Below are positions 17,844 through 26,582 of a stretch of DNA of 64,000 nucleotides, piece after piece. This DNA comes from Streptomyces sp. NBC_01446 (GTDB lineage Bacteria; Actinomycetota; Actinomycetes; Streptomycetales; Streptomycetaceae). Made by a program: the position numbers and the translations under genes. Numbering within the stretch: the first letter of the stretch is position 1; the number at the start of each line of letters is the position of its first letter. Below the pieces are notes generated by a model. The model did not search any database. It was given only the letters and a program-made list of their open reading frames with translations, and had not been told where the DNA came from. Where the stretch lies: contig NZ_JAPEPO010000001.1 of the NCBI RefSeq assembly GCF_026340095.1, forward strand, positions 3,874,501 to 3,938,500. Direction: 5' to 3'.

Positions 17844-18076
17844 GTGTACGAGGACGCAACACCGGCACCACCATGGCGCCGCAAGAACCGCCTGGCCTGG
17901 TCGCGGAGGGCTGCGGCCGCTACCGCGTCGGCCCCGGGCCCGTGTGGGGCGAGGCAGACGTCCTCTCGTACGCCGCCTGGCAGCGCGGGCACGGCTACGC
18001 GGGCGCGGACGCGGACGGCATCCCGGGCAGGGTGAGCTGGGACCGGCTGCGCGTACCGGAGGCGGGTCATGAGTGA
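17844..18076 (+). pseudogene. Phage endolysin C-terminal peptidoglycan-binding remnant, frameshifted
   Basis: A strong AGGAGGGATCACC-GTG start at 17844 opens a frame that begins A-P-P-W-R-R-K-N-R-L and then becomes Arg/Ala-rich noise. From about 17895 the coding signal moves to another frame, which reads L-V-A-E-G-C-G-R-Y, V-W-G-E-A-D, Y-A-A-W-Q-R and A-D-G-I-P-G, ending in W-D-R-L-R-V-P. These are the motifs of the C-terminal cell-wall-binding module of Streptomyces phage amidase/endolysins. The catalytic domain is absent. The best explanation is a truncated, frameshifted lysin fragment. An ATG at 17828 in the second frame would avoid the shift but has no ribosome site. Confidence 0.6.
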
Positions 18077-18317
18077 ACAGGTCGACGTGGCCCCGGAGCT
18101 GGAGCGGCTCCGGCGCTCCGTCGACGTCGGGTTCGCCGCCACCCAGGGCAACCTGGCGCTGGTGCCCCAGCGCGCCGACCAGACGGACAAGACGCTGGGC
18201 GAGCACGAGGACCGCCTCAACGCCCTGGAGCGCTCGCGCTGGCCGCTGCCGTCACTGGCGGCGCTGACGTCCTGCGCCGCACTCGTGGTGGCGCTGTGGG
18301 AGGCGGCGGGACGGTAG
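18069..18317 (+). CDS. Holin-like small membrane protein (phage remnant)
   Basis: This 82-residue protein has its ATG overlapping the lysin-fragment stop (ATGAGTGA). It has an acidic/charged helical N-terminal part predicted to be coiled (about residues 8-57, with E-H-E-D-R-L-N-A-L-E) and one C-terminal hydrophobic helix (about 60-78). This is the layout of XhlA-type holin-associated proteins, and a lysin fragment lies directly upstream. No other phage genes are nearby. Confidence 0.55.
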   Translation: MSEQVDVAPELERLRRSVDVGFAATQGNLALVPQRADQTDKTLGEHEDRLNALERSRWPLPSLAALTSCAALVVALWEAAGR

Positions 18318-18369
18318 GTGCACGTGAAGGGGCCCGGAGGTGACAACCTCCGGGCCCCTTCACGTGCAC
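18318..18369. terminator. Long bidirectional hairpin terminator
   Basis: A perfect 24-bp stem with a 4-base loop (GACA) lies directly between the holin-like gene and the end of hspR. It is strong enough to stop transcription from both sides. Confidence 0.9.
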
Positions 18370-18387
18370 AGGTCAGTTGTGCACAGG

Positions 18388-18852
18388 TCAGTCCTGCGGC
18401 CGCTTGGGCCGCCACACAACGAGCGCGCTCGTCTGCTGGACCTCCTGGTACGGGACCAGGTCCCGCCGGTAGGAGGCGTGGACGGCCGCCTCGCGCTGCT
18501 GCATCGCGGCGGCCGCGCCCTCCACCGCGGAGGACAGCTCGGCCACCCGGGCCTGCAGCGCAGCGACCTGGTTCTCCAGTTCGATGATGCGCTTGATGCC
18601 CGCGAGGTTGATGCCCTCGTCCTGCGACAACTGCTGGACGGTGCGCAGCAGTTCGATGTCGCGGGCCGAGTAACGCCGGCCCCGGCCCGCCGTGCGGTCC
18701 GGGGAGACCAGGCCGAGACGGTCGTACTGGCGCAGGGTCTGCGGATGCAGCCCGCTGAGCTGGGCGGCCACCGAGATGACATAGACCGGAGTCTCGTCGG
18801 TCAGCTCATAGGCCCTGCCAACAAAGGAACTCTGTCGTCGACGGCCGTCCAT
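18388..18852 (-). CDS. hspR: Heat-shock repressor HspR
   Basis: HspR is a MerR-family repressor that uses DnaK as co-repressor and binds HAIR sites before the dnaK operon and clpB. The 154-residue sequence has the MerR winged helix: V-Y-V-I-S-V-A-A-Q-L-S-G, then H-P-Q-T-L-R-Q-Y-D-R-L-G-L-V, R-Y-S-A-R-D-I and a Leu/Glu-rich coiled coil. ATG is used 4 bases after the dnaJ stop; GGGAG lies about 12 bases upstream, inside dnaJ. It is the last gene of the dnaK-grpE-dnaJ-hspR operon and so represses its own synthesis. Confidence 0.95.
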   Translation of the reverse strand: MDGRRRQSSFVGRAYELTDETPVYVISVAAQLSGLHPQTLRQYDRLGLVSPDRTAGRGRRYSARDIELLRTVQQLSQDEGINLAGIKRIIELENQVAALQARVAELSSAVEGAAAAMQQREAAVHASYRRDLVPYQEVQQTSALVVWRPKRPQD

Positions 18853-18856
18853 ACGC

Positions 18857-20047
18857 TCATGCTCCCTTCGCGGCCTGGAACAGTTCTGCCCGCGGATCAC
18901 TGTCCGCAGTCGCCTTCCGGTACGCCTCGAGGGCGTCCTTCGCGGCGTCGGTCAGATCCGTGGGGACCGCGACCTCCACCGTGACGAGCAGATCGCCACG
19001 GGTGCCGTCCTTGCGGACAGCGCCCTTGCCGCGGGCCCGCATCGTCCGCCCGTTCGGCGTGCCCGGGGGCAGCTTGAGCGTGACCGGGGGCCCACCGAGC
19101 GTGGGGACCTTGACCTCGCCCCCGAGCGCGGCCTCCGGATAGCTGACCGGCACCGTGACCGTGAGGTTGTCGCCCTTGCGGCCGAAGACCGGGTGGGAGT
19201 CCACGTGCACGACCACGTACAGGTCGCCCGCGGGGCCGCCGCGCTCGCCCGGCGCGCCCTTGCCGCGCAGCCGGATGCGCTGGTTGTCCGAGACGCCGGC
19301 CGGGATGCGGACCTGCATCGTCCGGGAGGACTTCGCACGGCCCGAGCCCTTGCAGACCTCACAGGGTGTCTCCGCGATCAGGCCGCGGCCCTTGCAGTCC
19401 ACGCACGGGTCGGTCAGCGAGAAACCGCCGCCGCCACCGCGCGAGACCTGGCCCGTGCCGACACAGGTCGGGCACACGCGCGGTGTGCCGTTCTTGTCGC
19501 CGGTGCCGGAACAGGCCTTGCAGGGCGCCTGCGACGACATGCGCAGCGGCACCGTCGCCCCGTCGACCGCCTCGGTGAAACTGAGTGTGACCTCGGACTC
19601 GATGTCCTGGCCGCGGCGCGGCTGCGTGCGCGTGCCGGTGCCCGCGCCGCCCCGGTTGAACAGGCCGCCGAAGACGTCCCCGAGTCCGCCGCCGAACCCG
19701 CCGGCACCCCCTGCCGTACCGCCCTGGGGGCCGCCTCCGAAGAGGTCGCCCAGGTCGAAGTTGAAGGTGCCGCCGCCCGCACCGCCCGGCCCCGGACGGA
19801 ATCCGCCGTTGCCGAACAGGGCGCGCGCCTCGTCGTACTCCTTGCGCTTCTTGGGGTCGCCGAGGACGTCGTTCGCCTCGGAGATCTCCTTGAAGCGCTC
19901 CTCCGCCTTGAGGTTGCCCTTGTTGGCGTCGGGGTGGTTCTCACGGGCGAGTTTGCGGTACGCCTTCTTGATCTCGGCGTCGGTGGCGTCCTTGGGGACG
20001 CCGAGGACCTTGTAGTAGTCCTTCTCGATGAAGTCCTTCGTGCTCAT
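18857..20047 (-). CDS. dnaJ: Chaperone DnaJ
   Basis: This is the Hsp40 co-chaperone that delivers clients to DnaK and stimulates its ATPase. The 396-residue protein is a full type I DnaJ. It has a J-domain with the HPD tripeptide (about residue 38), a Gly/Phe-rich stretch (about 80-140), four C-x2-C-x-G-x-G zinc repeats (about 175-245) and C-terminal substrate domains. It lies 33 bases after grpE. The Gly-rich linker is unusually long. Streptomyces genomes usually encode a second DnaJ elsewhere. Confidence 0.97.
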   Translation of the reverse strand: MSTKDFIEKDYYKVLGVPKDATDAEIKKAYRKLARENHPDANKGNLKAEERFKEISEANDVLGDPKKRKEYDEARALFGNGGFRPGPGGAGGGTFNFDLGDLFGGGPQGGTAGGAGGFGGGLGDVFGGLFNRGGAGTGTRTQPRRGQDIESEVTLSFTEAVDGATVPLRMSSQAPCKACSGTGDKNGTPRVCPTCVGTGQVSRGGGGGFSLTDPCVDCKGRGLIAETPCEVCKGSGRAKSSRTMQVRIPAGVSDNQRIRLRGKGAPGERGGPAGDLYVVVHVDSHPVFGRKGDNLTVTVPVSYPEAALGGEVKVPTLGGPPVTLKLPPGTPNGRTMRARGKGAVRKDGTRGDLLVTVEVAVPTDLTDAAKDALEAYRKATADSDPRAELFQAAKGA

Positions 20048-20080
20048 CCTCGACGTCCCTCCTCTCGCTGCTTACTGACG

Positions 20081-20782
20081 TCAGCCCTCGTCCGGGCCAC
20101 CGCTCTCCTTGTCGTCGGCGGCAGCCGATTCCCCGCCCTTGGGGGACTCGCCCTTGGCCGGCTGGGCCCCGGGCTGCGGCTCGGCCACCGCCACCCGCGC
20201 GGGGCGGATGGTGCGCTCGCCGATCCGGTAGCCCGGCTGCAGGATCGCGACGCAGGTCGTCTCGGTGACGTCCGGCGCGTACGAGTGCATCAGGGCCTCG
20301 TGGATCGTCGGGTCGAAGGGCTCGCCCTCCTTGCCGAACTGCTGGAGCCCCATCTTGGCGGCGACCACCTCGAGCGACTCGGCGACCGACTTGAAGCCGC
20401 CGACCAGCTCTCCGTGCTCACGGGCACGGCCGATGTCGTCGAGTACGGGGAGCAGCTCGGTCAGGAGGCCCGCGACGGCGACCTCCTTGACCGTGACCCG
20501 GTCCCGCTCCACCCGGCGACGGTAGTTCTGGTACTCGGCCTGGAGCCGCTGGAGGTCCGCGGTGCGCTCACCGAGCGCCATGCGTACCTGGTCCAGCTGA
20601 GCCGTCAGGCCTACGTTCTGAACCGCCGAAGCGGCTCCTGCCGATGCTGCGTCCCCGGCCGGGGCCGCCCCCTCGCCCTTGTCGGGCGAGGGAGCGGCCT
20701 TCGGCTCGGCGTCGTCGGGGGTGGCGCCGGAAGGGACGTCAGGCTCGTCGCTCTCGCTGAAGCCCGGGGTCTCCTCCGTCAC
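20081..20782 (-). CDS. grpE: Nucleotide exchange factor GrpE
   Basis: GrpE releases ADP from DnaK. The 233-residue protein has a long disordered acidic/Ala-rich N-terminus (about 65 residues), a long coiled helix (with L-Q-R-L-Q-A-E-Y-Q-N-Y-R-R-R) and the C-terminal beta domain containing P-x-x-H-E-A and I-L-Q-P-G-Y. The GTG start overlaps the dnaK stop (GTGA), so translation is coupled. The C-terminal tail is also low-complexity. Confidence 0.97.
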   Translation of the reverse strand: MTEETPGFSESDEPDVPSGATPDDAEPKAAPSPDKGEGAAPAGDAASAGAASAVQNVGLTAQLDQVRMALGERTADLQRLQAEYQNYRRRVERDRVTVKEVAVAGLLTELLPVLDDIGRAREHGELVGGFKSVAESLEVVAAKMGLQQFGKEGEPFDPTIHEALMHSYAPDVTETTCVAILQPGYRIGERTIRPARVAVAEPQPGAQPAKGESPKGGESAAADDKESGGPDEG

Positions 20783-22632
20783 GCGGCACCGTCCTTACGG
20801 TCCTCGTCGACGATCTCGGCGTCGACGACGTCGTCGTCAGCGGCCTTCTGCCCGTCGCCCGGGGCACCGGCCTCGGGACCGCCCGCGGCCTGCGCGCCCT
20901 GGGCGTCGGCGTACATGGCCTGGCCCAGCTTCTGCGAGACGGCGGCGACCTTCTCGGTGGCGGTGCGGATCTCGGCCGTGTCCTCGCCCTTGAGCTTCTC
21001 CTTCAGCTCGGTGAGCGACTCCTCGACCTCGGTCTTGACCTCGCCGGGGACCTTGTCCTCGTTGTCCTTGAGGAACTTCTCCGTCTGGTAGACGAGCTGC
21101 TCGCCCTGGTTGCGCGTCTCGGCGGCCTCGCGGCGACGGTGGTCCTCGTCCGCGTACTGCTCGGCCTCCTGGCGCATCCGGTCGACCTCGTCCTTCGGCA
21201 GCGAGGAGCCGCCGGTGACGGTCATCTTCTGCTCCTTGCCCGTGCCCAGGTCCTTCGCGGTCACGTGCATGATGCCGTTGGCGTCGATGTCGAAGGCGAC
21301 CTCGATCTGCGGGACACCACGCGGGGCCGGCGGCAGACCGGTGAGCTCGAACATCCCGAGCTTCTTGTTGTACGCCGCGATCTCGCGCTCGCCCTGGTAG
21401 ACCTGGATCTGCACGGACGGCTGGTTGTCCTCGGCCGTCGTGAAGATCTCGGAACGCTTGGTCGGGATCGTGGTGTTGCGCTCGATGAGCTTCGTCATGA
21501 TCCCTCCCTTGGTCTCGATGCCGAGGGACAGCGGGGTCACGTCGAGGAGCAGGACGTCCTTGACCTCGCCCTTGAGGACACCGGCCTGCAGGGCGGCGCC
21601 GATGGCGACGACCTCGTCCGGGTTCACGCCCTTGTTGGCGTCCTGGCCGCCGGTCAGCTCCTTGACGAGCTCCGCGACGGCGGGCATACGGGTCGAGCCA
21701 CCGACGAGAACGACGTGGTCGATCTCGGAGAGCTGGATGCCCGCGTCCTTGATGACGTTGTGGAACGGCGTCTTGCAGCGCTCCAGAAGGTCGGACGTGA
21801 GCTGCTGGAACTGGGCGCGGGTGAGCTTCTCGTCCAGGTGCAGCGGGCCCTCGGCGGACGCCGTGATGTAGGGCAGGTTGATCGTGGTCTCGGTCGAGGA
21901 CGAGAGCTCGATCTTCGCCTTCTCGGCGGCCTCGCGCAGGCGCTGGAGCGCCATCTTGTCCTTGGCGAGGTCCACGCCGTGGCCGTTGTTGAACTGCTTG
22001 ACCAGGTAGTCGACGACGCGCTGGTCCCAGTCGTCACCACCGAGGTGGTTGTCGCCGTTCGTGGCCTTCACCTCGACGACGCCGTCGCCGATCTCGAGGA
22101 GCGACACGTCGAAGGTGCCGCCACCGAGGTCGAAGACGAGGATGGTCTGGTCGTCCTTGTCGAGACCGTAGGCCAGGGCGGCGGCCGTCGGCTCGTTGAC
22201 GATACGCAGAACGTTCAGACCGGCGATCTCGCCGGCCTCCTTCGTCGCCTGGCGCTCGGAGTCGTTGAAGTACGCCGGGACGGTGATGACCGCGTCCGCG
22301 ACCTTCTCGCCCAGGTACGCCTCGGCGTCGCGCTTCAGCTTCTGCAGGATGAAGGCGCTCATCTGCTGCGGGTTGAAGCTCTTGCCGTCGATCTCGATCT
22401 TCCAGTCAGTGCCCATGTGGCGCTTGACCGAACGGATCGTCCTGTCGACGTTGGTGACCGCCTGGCGCTTCGCGACCTCTCCGACGAGCACCTCACCGTT
22501 CTTGGCGAAGGCGACGACGGACGGCGTGGTCCTGGCGCCCTCGGCGTTGGTGATGACGGTGGGCTCGCCGCCTTCGAGAACGCTGACGACGGAGTTAGTC
22601 GTGCCCAGGTCGATGCCGACCGCACGTGCCAT
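20779..22632 (-). CDS. dnaK: Chaperone DnaK (Hsp70)
   Basis: This is the ATP-driven cytoplasmic chaperone. The 617-residue protein shows the N-terminal G-I-D-L-G-T-T-N-S phosphate loop, D-L-G-G-G-T-F-D (about residue 170), N-E-P-T-A-A-A-L-A-Y, the substrate domain (about 360-480), a helical lid and an acidic C-terminal tail. The start follows GGAGGAATTGAA. Two HAIR operators upstream predict HspR control. In Streptomyces DnaK is also the HspR co-repressor, giving feedback. Confidence 0.98.
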   Translation of the reverse strand: MARAVGIDLGTTNSVVSVLEGGEPTVITNAEGARTTPSVVAFAKNGEVLVGEVAKRQAVTNVDRTIRSVKRHMGTDWKIEIDGKSFNPQQMSAFILQKLKRDAEAYLGEKVADAVITVPAYFNDSERQATKEAGEIAGLNVLRIVNEPTAAALAYGLDKDDQTILVFDLGGGTFDVSLLEIGDGVVEVKATNGDNHLGGDDWDQRVVDYLVKQFNNGHGVDLAKDKMALQRLREAAEKAKIELSSSTETTINLPYITASAEGPLHLDEKLTRAQFQQLTSDLLERCKTPFHNVIKDAGIQLSEIDHVVLVGGSTRMPAVAELVKELTGGQDANKGVNPDEVVAIGAALQAGVLKGEVKDVLLLDVTPLSLGIETKGGIMTKLIERNTTIPTKRSEIFTTAEDNQPSVQIQVYQGEREIAAYNKKLGMFELTGLPPAPRGVPQIEVAFDIDANGIMHVTAKDLGTGKEQKMTVTGGSSLPKDEVDRMRQEAEQYADEDHRRREAAETRNQGEQLVYQTEKFLKDNEDKVPGEVKTEVEESLTELKEKLKGEDTAEIRTATEKVAAVSQKLGQAMYADAQGAQAAGGPEAGAPGDGQKAADDDVVDAEIVDEDRKDGAA

Positions 22633-22654
22633 TTCAATTCCTCCAGCATGACTA

Positions 22655-22675
22655 CTTGAGTGGATCTGGCTCAAG
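22655..22675. promoter_or_regulatory. HAIR operator 1 of the dnaK operon
   Basis: CTTGAGT-N7-GCTCAAG matches the HspR consensus with one base changed in the right arm. It lies 23 bases before the dnaK start codon, so bound HspR would sit over the transcript start. Confidence 0.9.
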
Positions 22676-22706
22676 GATGCATGACGACCGCGGTTCGGTC
22701 AACAGA

Positions 22707-22727
22707 GCTGAGTCGAGCCGACTCAAC
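22707..22727. promoter_or_regulatory. HAIR operator 2 of the dnaK operon
   Basis: CTGAGT-N7-ACTCAA is a second, slightly weaker HAIR copy. Its centre is 52 bases from the first, about five helical turns, which allows cooperative binding. Confidence 0.85.
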
Positions 22728-22795
22728 TTTTATGTGGCCCTTATGGACAGCCAGGGCATCTGTGCAGGTCAGCCGCTACGTCGGGACCTTCGTCA

Positions 22796-23824
22796 CTAGC
22801 GGGCGACGTCCACCACAGCGGTCCGTACGGGCCGGTGACCGCGCCGCCGCACCCCGTAGACCGGCACCCGCAGCAGCCCGGCGACCGACCCGGCTGCCGC
22901 GCAGACCGGCCACAGCGCGGCCAGCGGGCCCAGCGTCCCGTCGTGCAGCAGGAGCGCGGTCACCGCACCGGCCAGCGACGCGACACCGAGCACCACCGCC
23001 ACGCCCGTCGGGGTGAGGCCGAGCCGGCGGAGCCGGTGGGCGATGTGGTCCGCGCCGGCCTGGAGCAGAGGCCGCCCCGCGCGCCGCCGCGACACCGTCA
23101 CCAGGGCCGCGTCCGCGGTCACCACGACCGTCACGGCGAACAGCGAGCCCGCACCGGGGAGCGCCTCGTGGCCCGCGTTCACCAGGACCGCCGCGGACGC
23201 CAGGAGGAAGCCCGTGAACAGGGACCCGCAGCCCCCCAGGTGCATCCGAGCGGGGTACCAGTTGTGCATGAGGAACCCGGCGAGCGCCGCCGCGAGCACC
23301 CCGAGGACCGCGGCGAGCGGGCCGAGCCCTCCGGCGGCGGCGCAGGCGCTCAGGCCGAGCGCGGTCACGACGGCGACGGTGCCGAGCACGCCGTCCGAGG
23401 TGTCGATGAGCCGACAGGCGTTGGTGACGAAGACGATCCACAGGACGGCCAACGCGCCGACGAGAAAGTCGAGTTGAGCGGCGTGCACGACGAAGGTCGC
23501 CGCCCCCGCCTCGACGATGACGCGGGCCCGCGCCCCCACCGGGCGCACGTCGTCGAGGAACCCGAGCACGGCCACGGCCCCGGCCGCGATCAGCAGCGTG
23601 AGCGTGCCGGAGTCGAGGGGGGCGAGTCCGGTCGAGGCTCCGACGGTGGTGACGGCGGCCGTCACCGTGGCGACGGCGGCGCCTCCCAGGCGCGGCGTCC
23701 GCCGCCCCGTGCGGCCGATCCGCCGGACGGTGAATCCGGTGCGCAGGGCGACGAGACGCAGCAGGGCGGTGAGGGCGGAGGCCACCAGCAGGGCGGTCGC
23801 GGCGGCGGCGATCCCGTAGGACAC
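22796..23824 (-). CDS. WecA/MraY-type glycosyl-phosphotransferase, divergent
   Basis: This polytopic membrane protein of 342 residues starts at a GTG with GGGACG upstream. It belongs to the polyprenyl-phosphate N-acetylhexosamine-1-phosphate transferase superfamily (about ten transmembrane segments). Family landmarks are F-L-D-D-V-R-P on the first cytoplasmic loop, a D-T-S-D-G-V-L-G segment (cf. N-x-x-D-G-x-D-G), and H-N-W-Y-P-A-R-M-H-L-G-G-C-G-S-L-F-T-G. In active members the last motif reads M-G-D-x-G-S; here Asp is replaced by Gly. It may be inactive, or use a changed metal or substrate geometry. The gene is divergent from the Fe-S gene. Confidence 0.7.
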   Translation of the reverse strand: MSYGIAAAATALLVASALTALLRLVALRTGFTVRRIGRTGRRTPRLGGAAVATVTAAVTTVGASTGLAPLDSGTLTLLIAAGAVAVLGFLDDVRPVGARARVIVEAGAATFVVHAAQLDFLVGALAVLWIVFVTNACRLIDTSDGVLGTVAVVTALGLSACAAAGGLGPLAAVLGVLAAALAGFLMHNWYPARMHLGGCGSLFTGFLLASAAVLVNAGHEALPGAGSLFAVTVVVTADAALVTVSRRRAGRPLLQAGADHIAHRLRRLGLTPTGVAVVLGVASLAGAVTALLLHDGTLGPLAALWPVCAAAGSVAGLLRVPVYGVRRRGHRPVRTAVVDVAR

Positions 23825-24099
23825 GGCGGACGTCCCGTCAGCTCGGTTTGCGGTATCGGGGTGACACCGGAGGGGCACGCCCGGCCGGAGACCTTCATAA
23901 GCTAGTCGCTTATGTCGCAATATGGGGTGAATAACACGATCCGCTTTCGCTGTCGACCCAGGGTGGCCTCAGCGACGCAGATCACCGCCCGGCTGGCTAC
24001 AGTGCGGCCACACAAGTGGGTAGTCTCAGCATGGACTGAAATAAGTTACCGCTTAGTAATCGCTGAATATCCACCCTCGCAGGCCCGAGGAGCCCCCGA

Positions 24100-26382
24100 A
24101 TGCAACTCGCCGCGATCATCGTGTCGCTGGTCCTGATCGTGGTCGGCGTCGCACTGTTCGTCCGAGCCATCGCGCAGATCTACCGCTTCATGCGGCTCGG
24201 CCAGAACGTCCCCGCCGGCACCCGCACCGACGAACCCGTACAGCGCACCGTGACAGTGGCCAAGGAGTTCCTCGGCCACACCCGGATGAACCGCTGGGGC
24301 ATCGTGGGTGTGGCGCACTGGTTCGTGGCGGTGGGCTTCTTCTCGCTGCTGCTGACGATCGTGAACGCCATCGGCCAGCTCTTCCAGGCCGACTGGCTGC
24401 TCCCGATCATCGGTGAATGGGCCCCGTACAACGTCTTCGTCGAGTTCCTCGGCACGATGACGACCATCGGGATCCTGACGCTGATCGTCATCCGGCAGCT
24501 GAACCGGCCGGACCGGCCGGGGCGCAAGTCCCGCTTCGCCGGCTCGAACACCGGACAGGCGTACTTCGTCGAGGCCGTCATCCTCATCGTCGGCATCTGC
24601 ATCTTCACGCTGCACGCCCTGGAGGGCGCCCAGCACCACGTGGACGCTTACGAGGCCTCGTTCTTCGTCTCGTACCCGGTCGTCTCCTGGTTCCGCGGCA
24701 TGGACGTCTCCACGCTGCAGAACCTCACGTACTTCTTCGCCGGGCTGAAGATCGCGACCTCCTTCATCTGGATGATCACGGTCGCCCTGAAGACCGACAT
24801 GGGTGTCGCCTGGCACCGCTTCCTCGCGTTCCCGAACATCTGGTTCAAGCGTGAGGCGGACGGCGACGTCGCGCTGGGCGCGCTGCAGCCGATGACCAGT
24901 GGCGGCAAGGAGATCGACTTCGAGGACCCGGGTGAGGACGATGTCTTCGGTGTCAGCCAGGTCGAGCAGTTCTCCTGGAAGGGTCTGCTGGACTTCTCCA
25001 CCTGCACCGAGTGCGGGCGCTGCCAGTCGCAGTGCCCCGCGTGGAACACCGGCAAGCCGCTGTCGCCGAAGCTCCTGATCATGTCGCTGCGCGACCACGC
25101 GCACGCCAAGGCCCCGTACCTGCTCGCCGGTGGCGGCAAGTCGATGGAGGGCGAGGAGAAGGCGACCGAGGAACAGCTCAAGGATGTTCCGGCCGCGGCT
25201 CTCGCCGAGGCCGAGCGGCCGCTGATCGGCACCCTCGAAGAGAACGGCGTCATCGACCCGGACGTCCTGTGGTCCTGCACCACCTGCGGCGCCTGCGTCG
25301 AGCAGTGCCCGGTCGACATCGAGCACATCGACCACATCGTCGACATGCGCCGCTACCAGGTGATGATCGAGTCCGCGTTCCCGTCCGAGGCGGGCACGAT
25401 GCTCAAGAACCTGGAGAAGAAGGGCAACCCCTGGGGCCTGGCGAAGAAGCAGCGCCTGGAGTGGCTCAAGGAGCTCGACTTCGAGGTACCGGTCGTCGGC
25501 AAGGACATCGAGGACCTCACCGAGGTCGAGTACCTGTACTGGGTCGGCTGCGCCGGCTCGCTCGAGGACCGCGCGAAGAAGACCACCAAGGCCTTCGCGG
25601 AGCTGCTCCACATGGCGGGCGTCAAGTTCGCGATCATGGGCGGTGACGAGAAGTGCACCGGTGACTCCGCGCGCCGCCTGGGTAACGAGCCGCTGTTCCA
25701 GCAGCTCGGCCAGGAGAACGTCATGGCGCTGAACATGGCGTTCGGCGAGGAACTCGACGACGACGGCAAGGTCGTGCCCGAGTCCGCGAAGCCGAAGTCC
25801 GCGAAGAAGATCGTCGCGACCTGCCCGCACTGCCTCAACACCATCGGCAACGAGTACCCGCAGCTCGGCGGCGATTACGAAGTAATCCACCACACCCAGC
25901 TGCTCCAGCACCTCATCGACGAGGGCAAGCTCATCCCGGTCACCCCGGTCGAGGGTCTGATCACCTACCACGACCCGTGCTACCTGGGCCGTCACAACAA
26001 GATCTACACGCCCCCGCGCCAGATCATGGACGCCGTCCCGGGCCTGCGCCAGCAGGAGATGCACCGCCACAAGGAACGCGGCTTCTGCTGCGGCGCCGGT
26101 GGCGCGCGGATGTGGATGGAGGAGCGGATCGGCAAGCGCATCAACAACGAACGTGTTGACGAGGCGCTGTCGCTGAACCCGGACATCGTGTCCACCGCCT
26201 GCCCGTTCTGCCTCGTCATGCTGACCGACTCGGTCAACGGCAAGAAGAACGACGGCCAGGCCAAGGAGTCCGTCACCGTCGTCGACGTGGCGCAGCTGCT
26301 CCTCGACTCCGTGAAGACGCCGGTCGACCCGGCGGGTTCGCAGGAGACCGAGGACGCGCCGGAACCGGAGCCGGTGAAGTAG
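24100..26382 (+). CDS. Membrane-bound Fe-S oxidoreductase (HdrDE/GlpC-like)
   Basis: This 760-residue fusion has an N-terminal membrane part of five to six helices (about residues 1-235, NarI/HdrE-like, with His residues that may bind heme), then two [4Fe-4S] motifs, C-x2-C-x2-C-x3-C-P (about 305-316) and C-x2-C-x2-C-x3-C-P (about 390-400). The C-terminal part carries two CCG domains of the heterodisulfide-reductase type, with C-P-H-C-L-N-T and H-D-P-C-Y-L-G-R followed by G-F-C-C-G-A-G-G. It probably moves electrons between menaquinone and a cytoplasmic donor. Such proteins are conserved in actinomycetes, often as a single gene; the substrate is not established. A hairpin follows. Confidence 0.85.
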   Translation: MQLAAIIVSLVLIVVGVALFVRAIAQIYRFMRLGQNVPAGTRTDEPVQRTVTVAKEFLGHTRMNRWGIVGVAHWFVAVGFFSLLLTIVNAIGQLFQADWLLPIIGEWAPYNVFVEFLGTMTTIGILTLIVIRQLNRPDRPGRKSRFAGSNTGQAYFVEAVILIVGICIFTLHALEGAQHHVDAYEASFFVSYPVVSWFRGMDVSTLQNLTYFFAGLKIATSFIWMITVALKTDMGVAWHRFLAFPNIWFKREADGDVALGALQPMTSGGKEIDFEDPGEDDVFGVSQVEQFSWKGLLDFSTCTECGRCQSQCPAWNTGKPLSPKLLIMSLRDHAHAKAPYLLAGGGKSMEGEEKATEEQLKDVPAAALAEAERPLIGTLEENGVIDPDVLWSCTTCGACVEQCPVDIEHIDHIVDMRRYQVMIESAFPSEAGTMLKNLEKKGNPWGLAKKQRLEWLKELDFEVPVVGKDIEDLTEVEYLYWVGCAGSLEDRAKKTTKAFAELLHMAGVKFAIMGGDEKCTGDSARRLGNEPLFQQLGQENVMALNMAFGEELDDDGKVVPESAKPKSAKKIVATCPHCLNTIGNEYPQLGGDYEVIHHTQLLQHLIDEGKLIPVTPVEGLITYHDPCYLGRHNKIYTPPRQIMDAVPGLRQQEMHRHKERGFCCGAGGARMWMEERIGKRINNERVDEALSLNPDIVSTACPFCLVMLTDSVNGKKNDGQAKESVTVVDVAQLLLDSVKTPVDPAGSQETEDAPEPEPVK

Positions 26383-26412
26383 CGGTTCCGTAGTTCCGTA
26401 CCGACGTACGCG

Positions 26413-26446
26413 GAGGGGCTGACCGGGGAGACCCGGTCGGCCCCTT
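26413..26446 (+). terminator. Hairpin after the Fe-S oxidoreductase gene
   Basis: A stem of about 15 bp with one G-T pair and a 4-base loop lies about 30 bases after the stop codon. Confidence 0.7.
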
Positions 26447-26582
26447 CGGCGTTCGCGGGGGCGTTCACAGGACACAGGAGGGGCGTTTACGGGACAGGGG
26501 CCGCGCTCCGTGAGCGAACCGGCAGGCCCCGGCCCTACCCCCTCCCTCACCCCAACGGCATCATGAACGGGTCAAGTGGCAC

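Noticed and set aside
21139..22659. 506-codon ORF opposite dnaK
   Set aside because: It is a shadow of dnaK and shows no domain or ribosome site.
24046..26550. 834-codon ORF opposite the Fe-S oxidoreductase
   Set aside because: It is a high-GC antisense shadow with His/Arg/Leu-rich low-information sequence.
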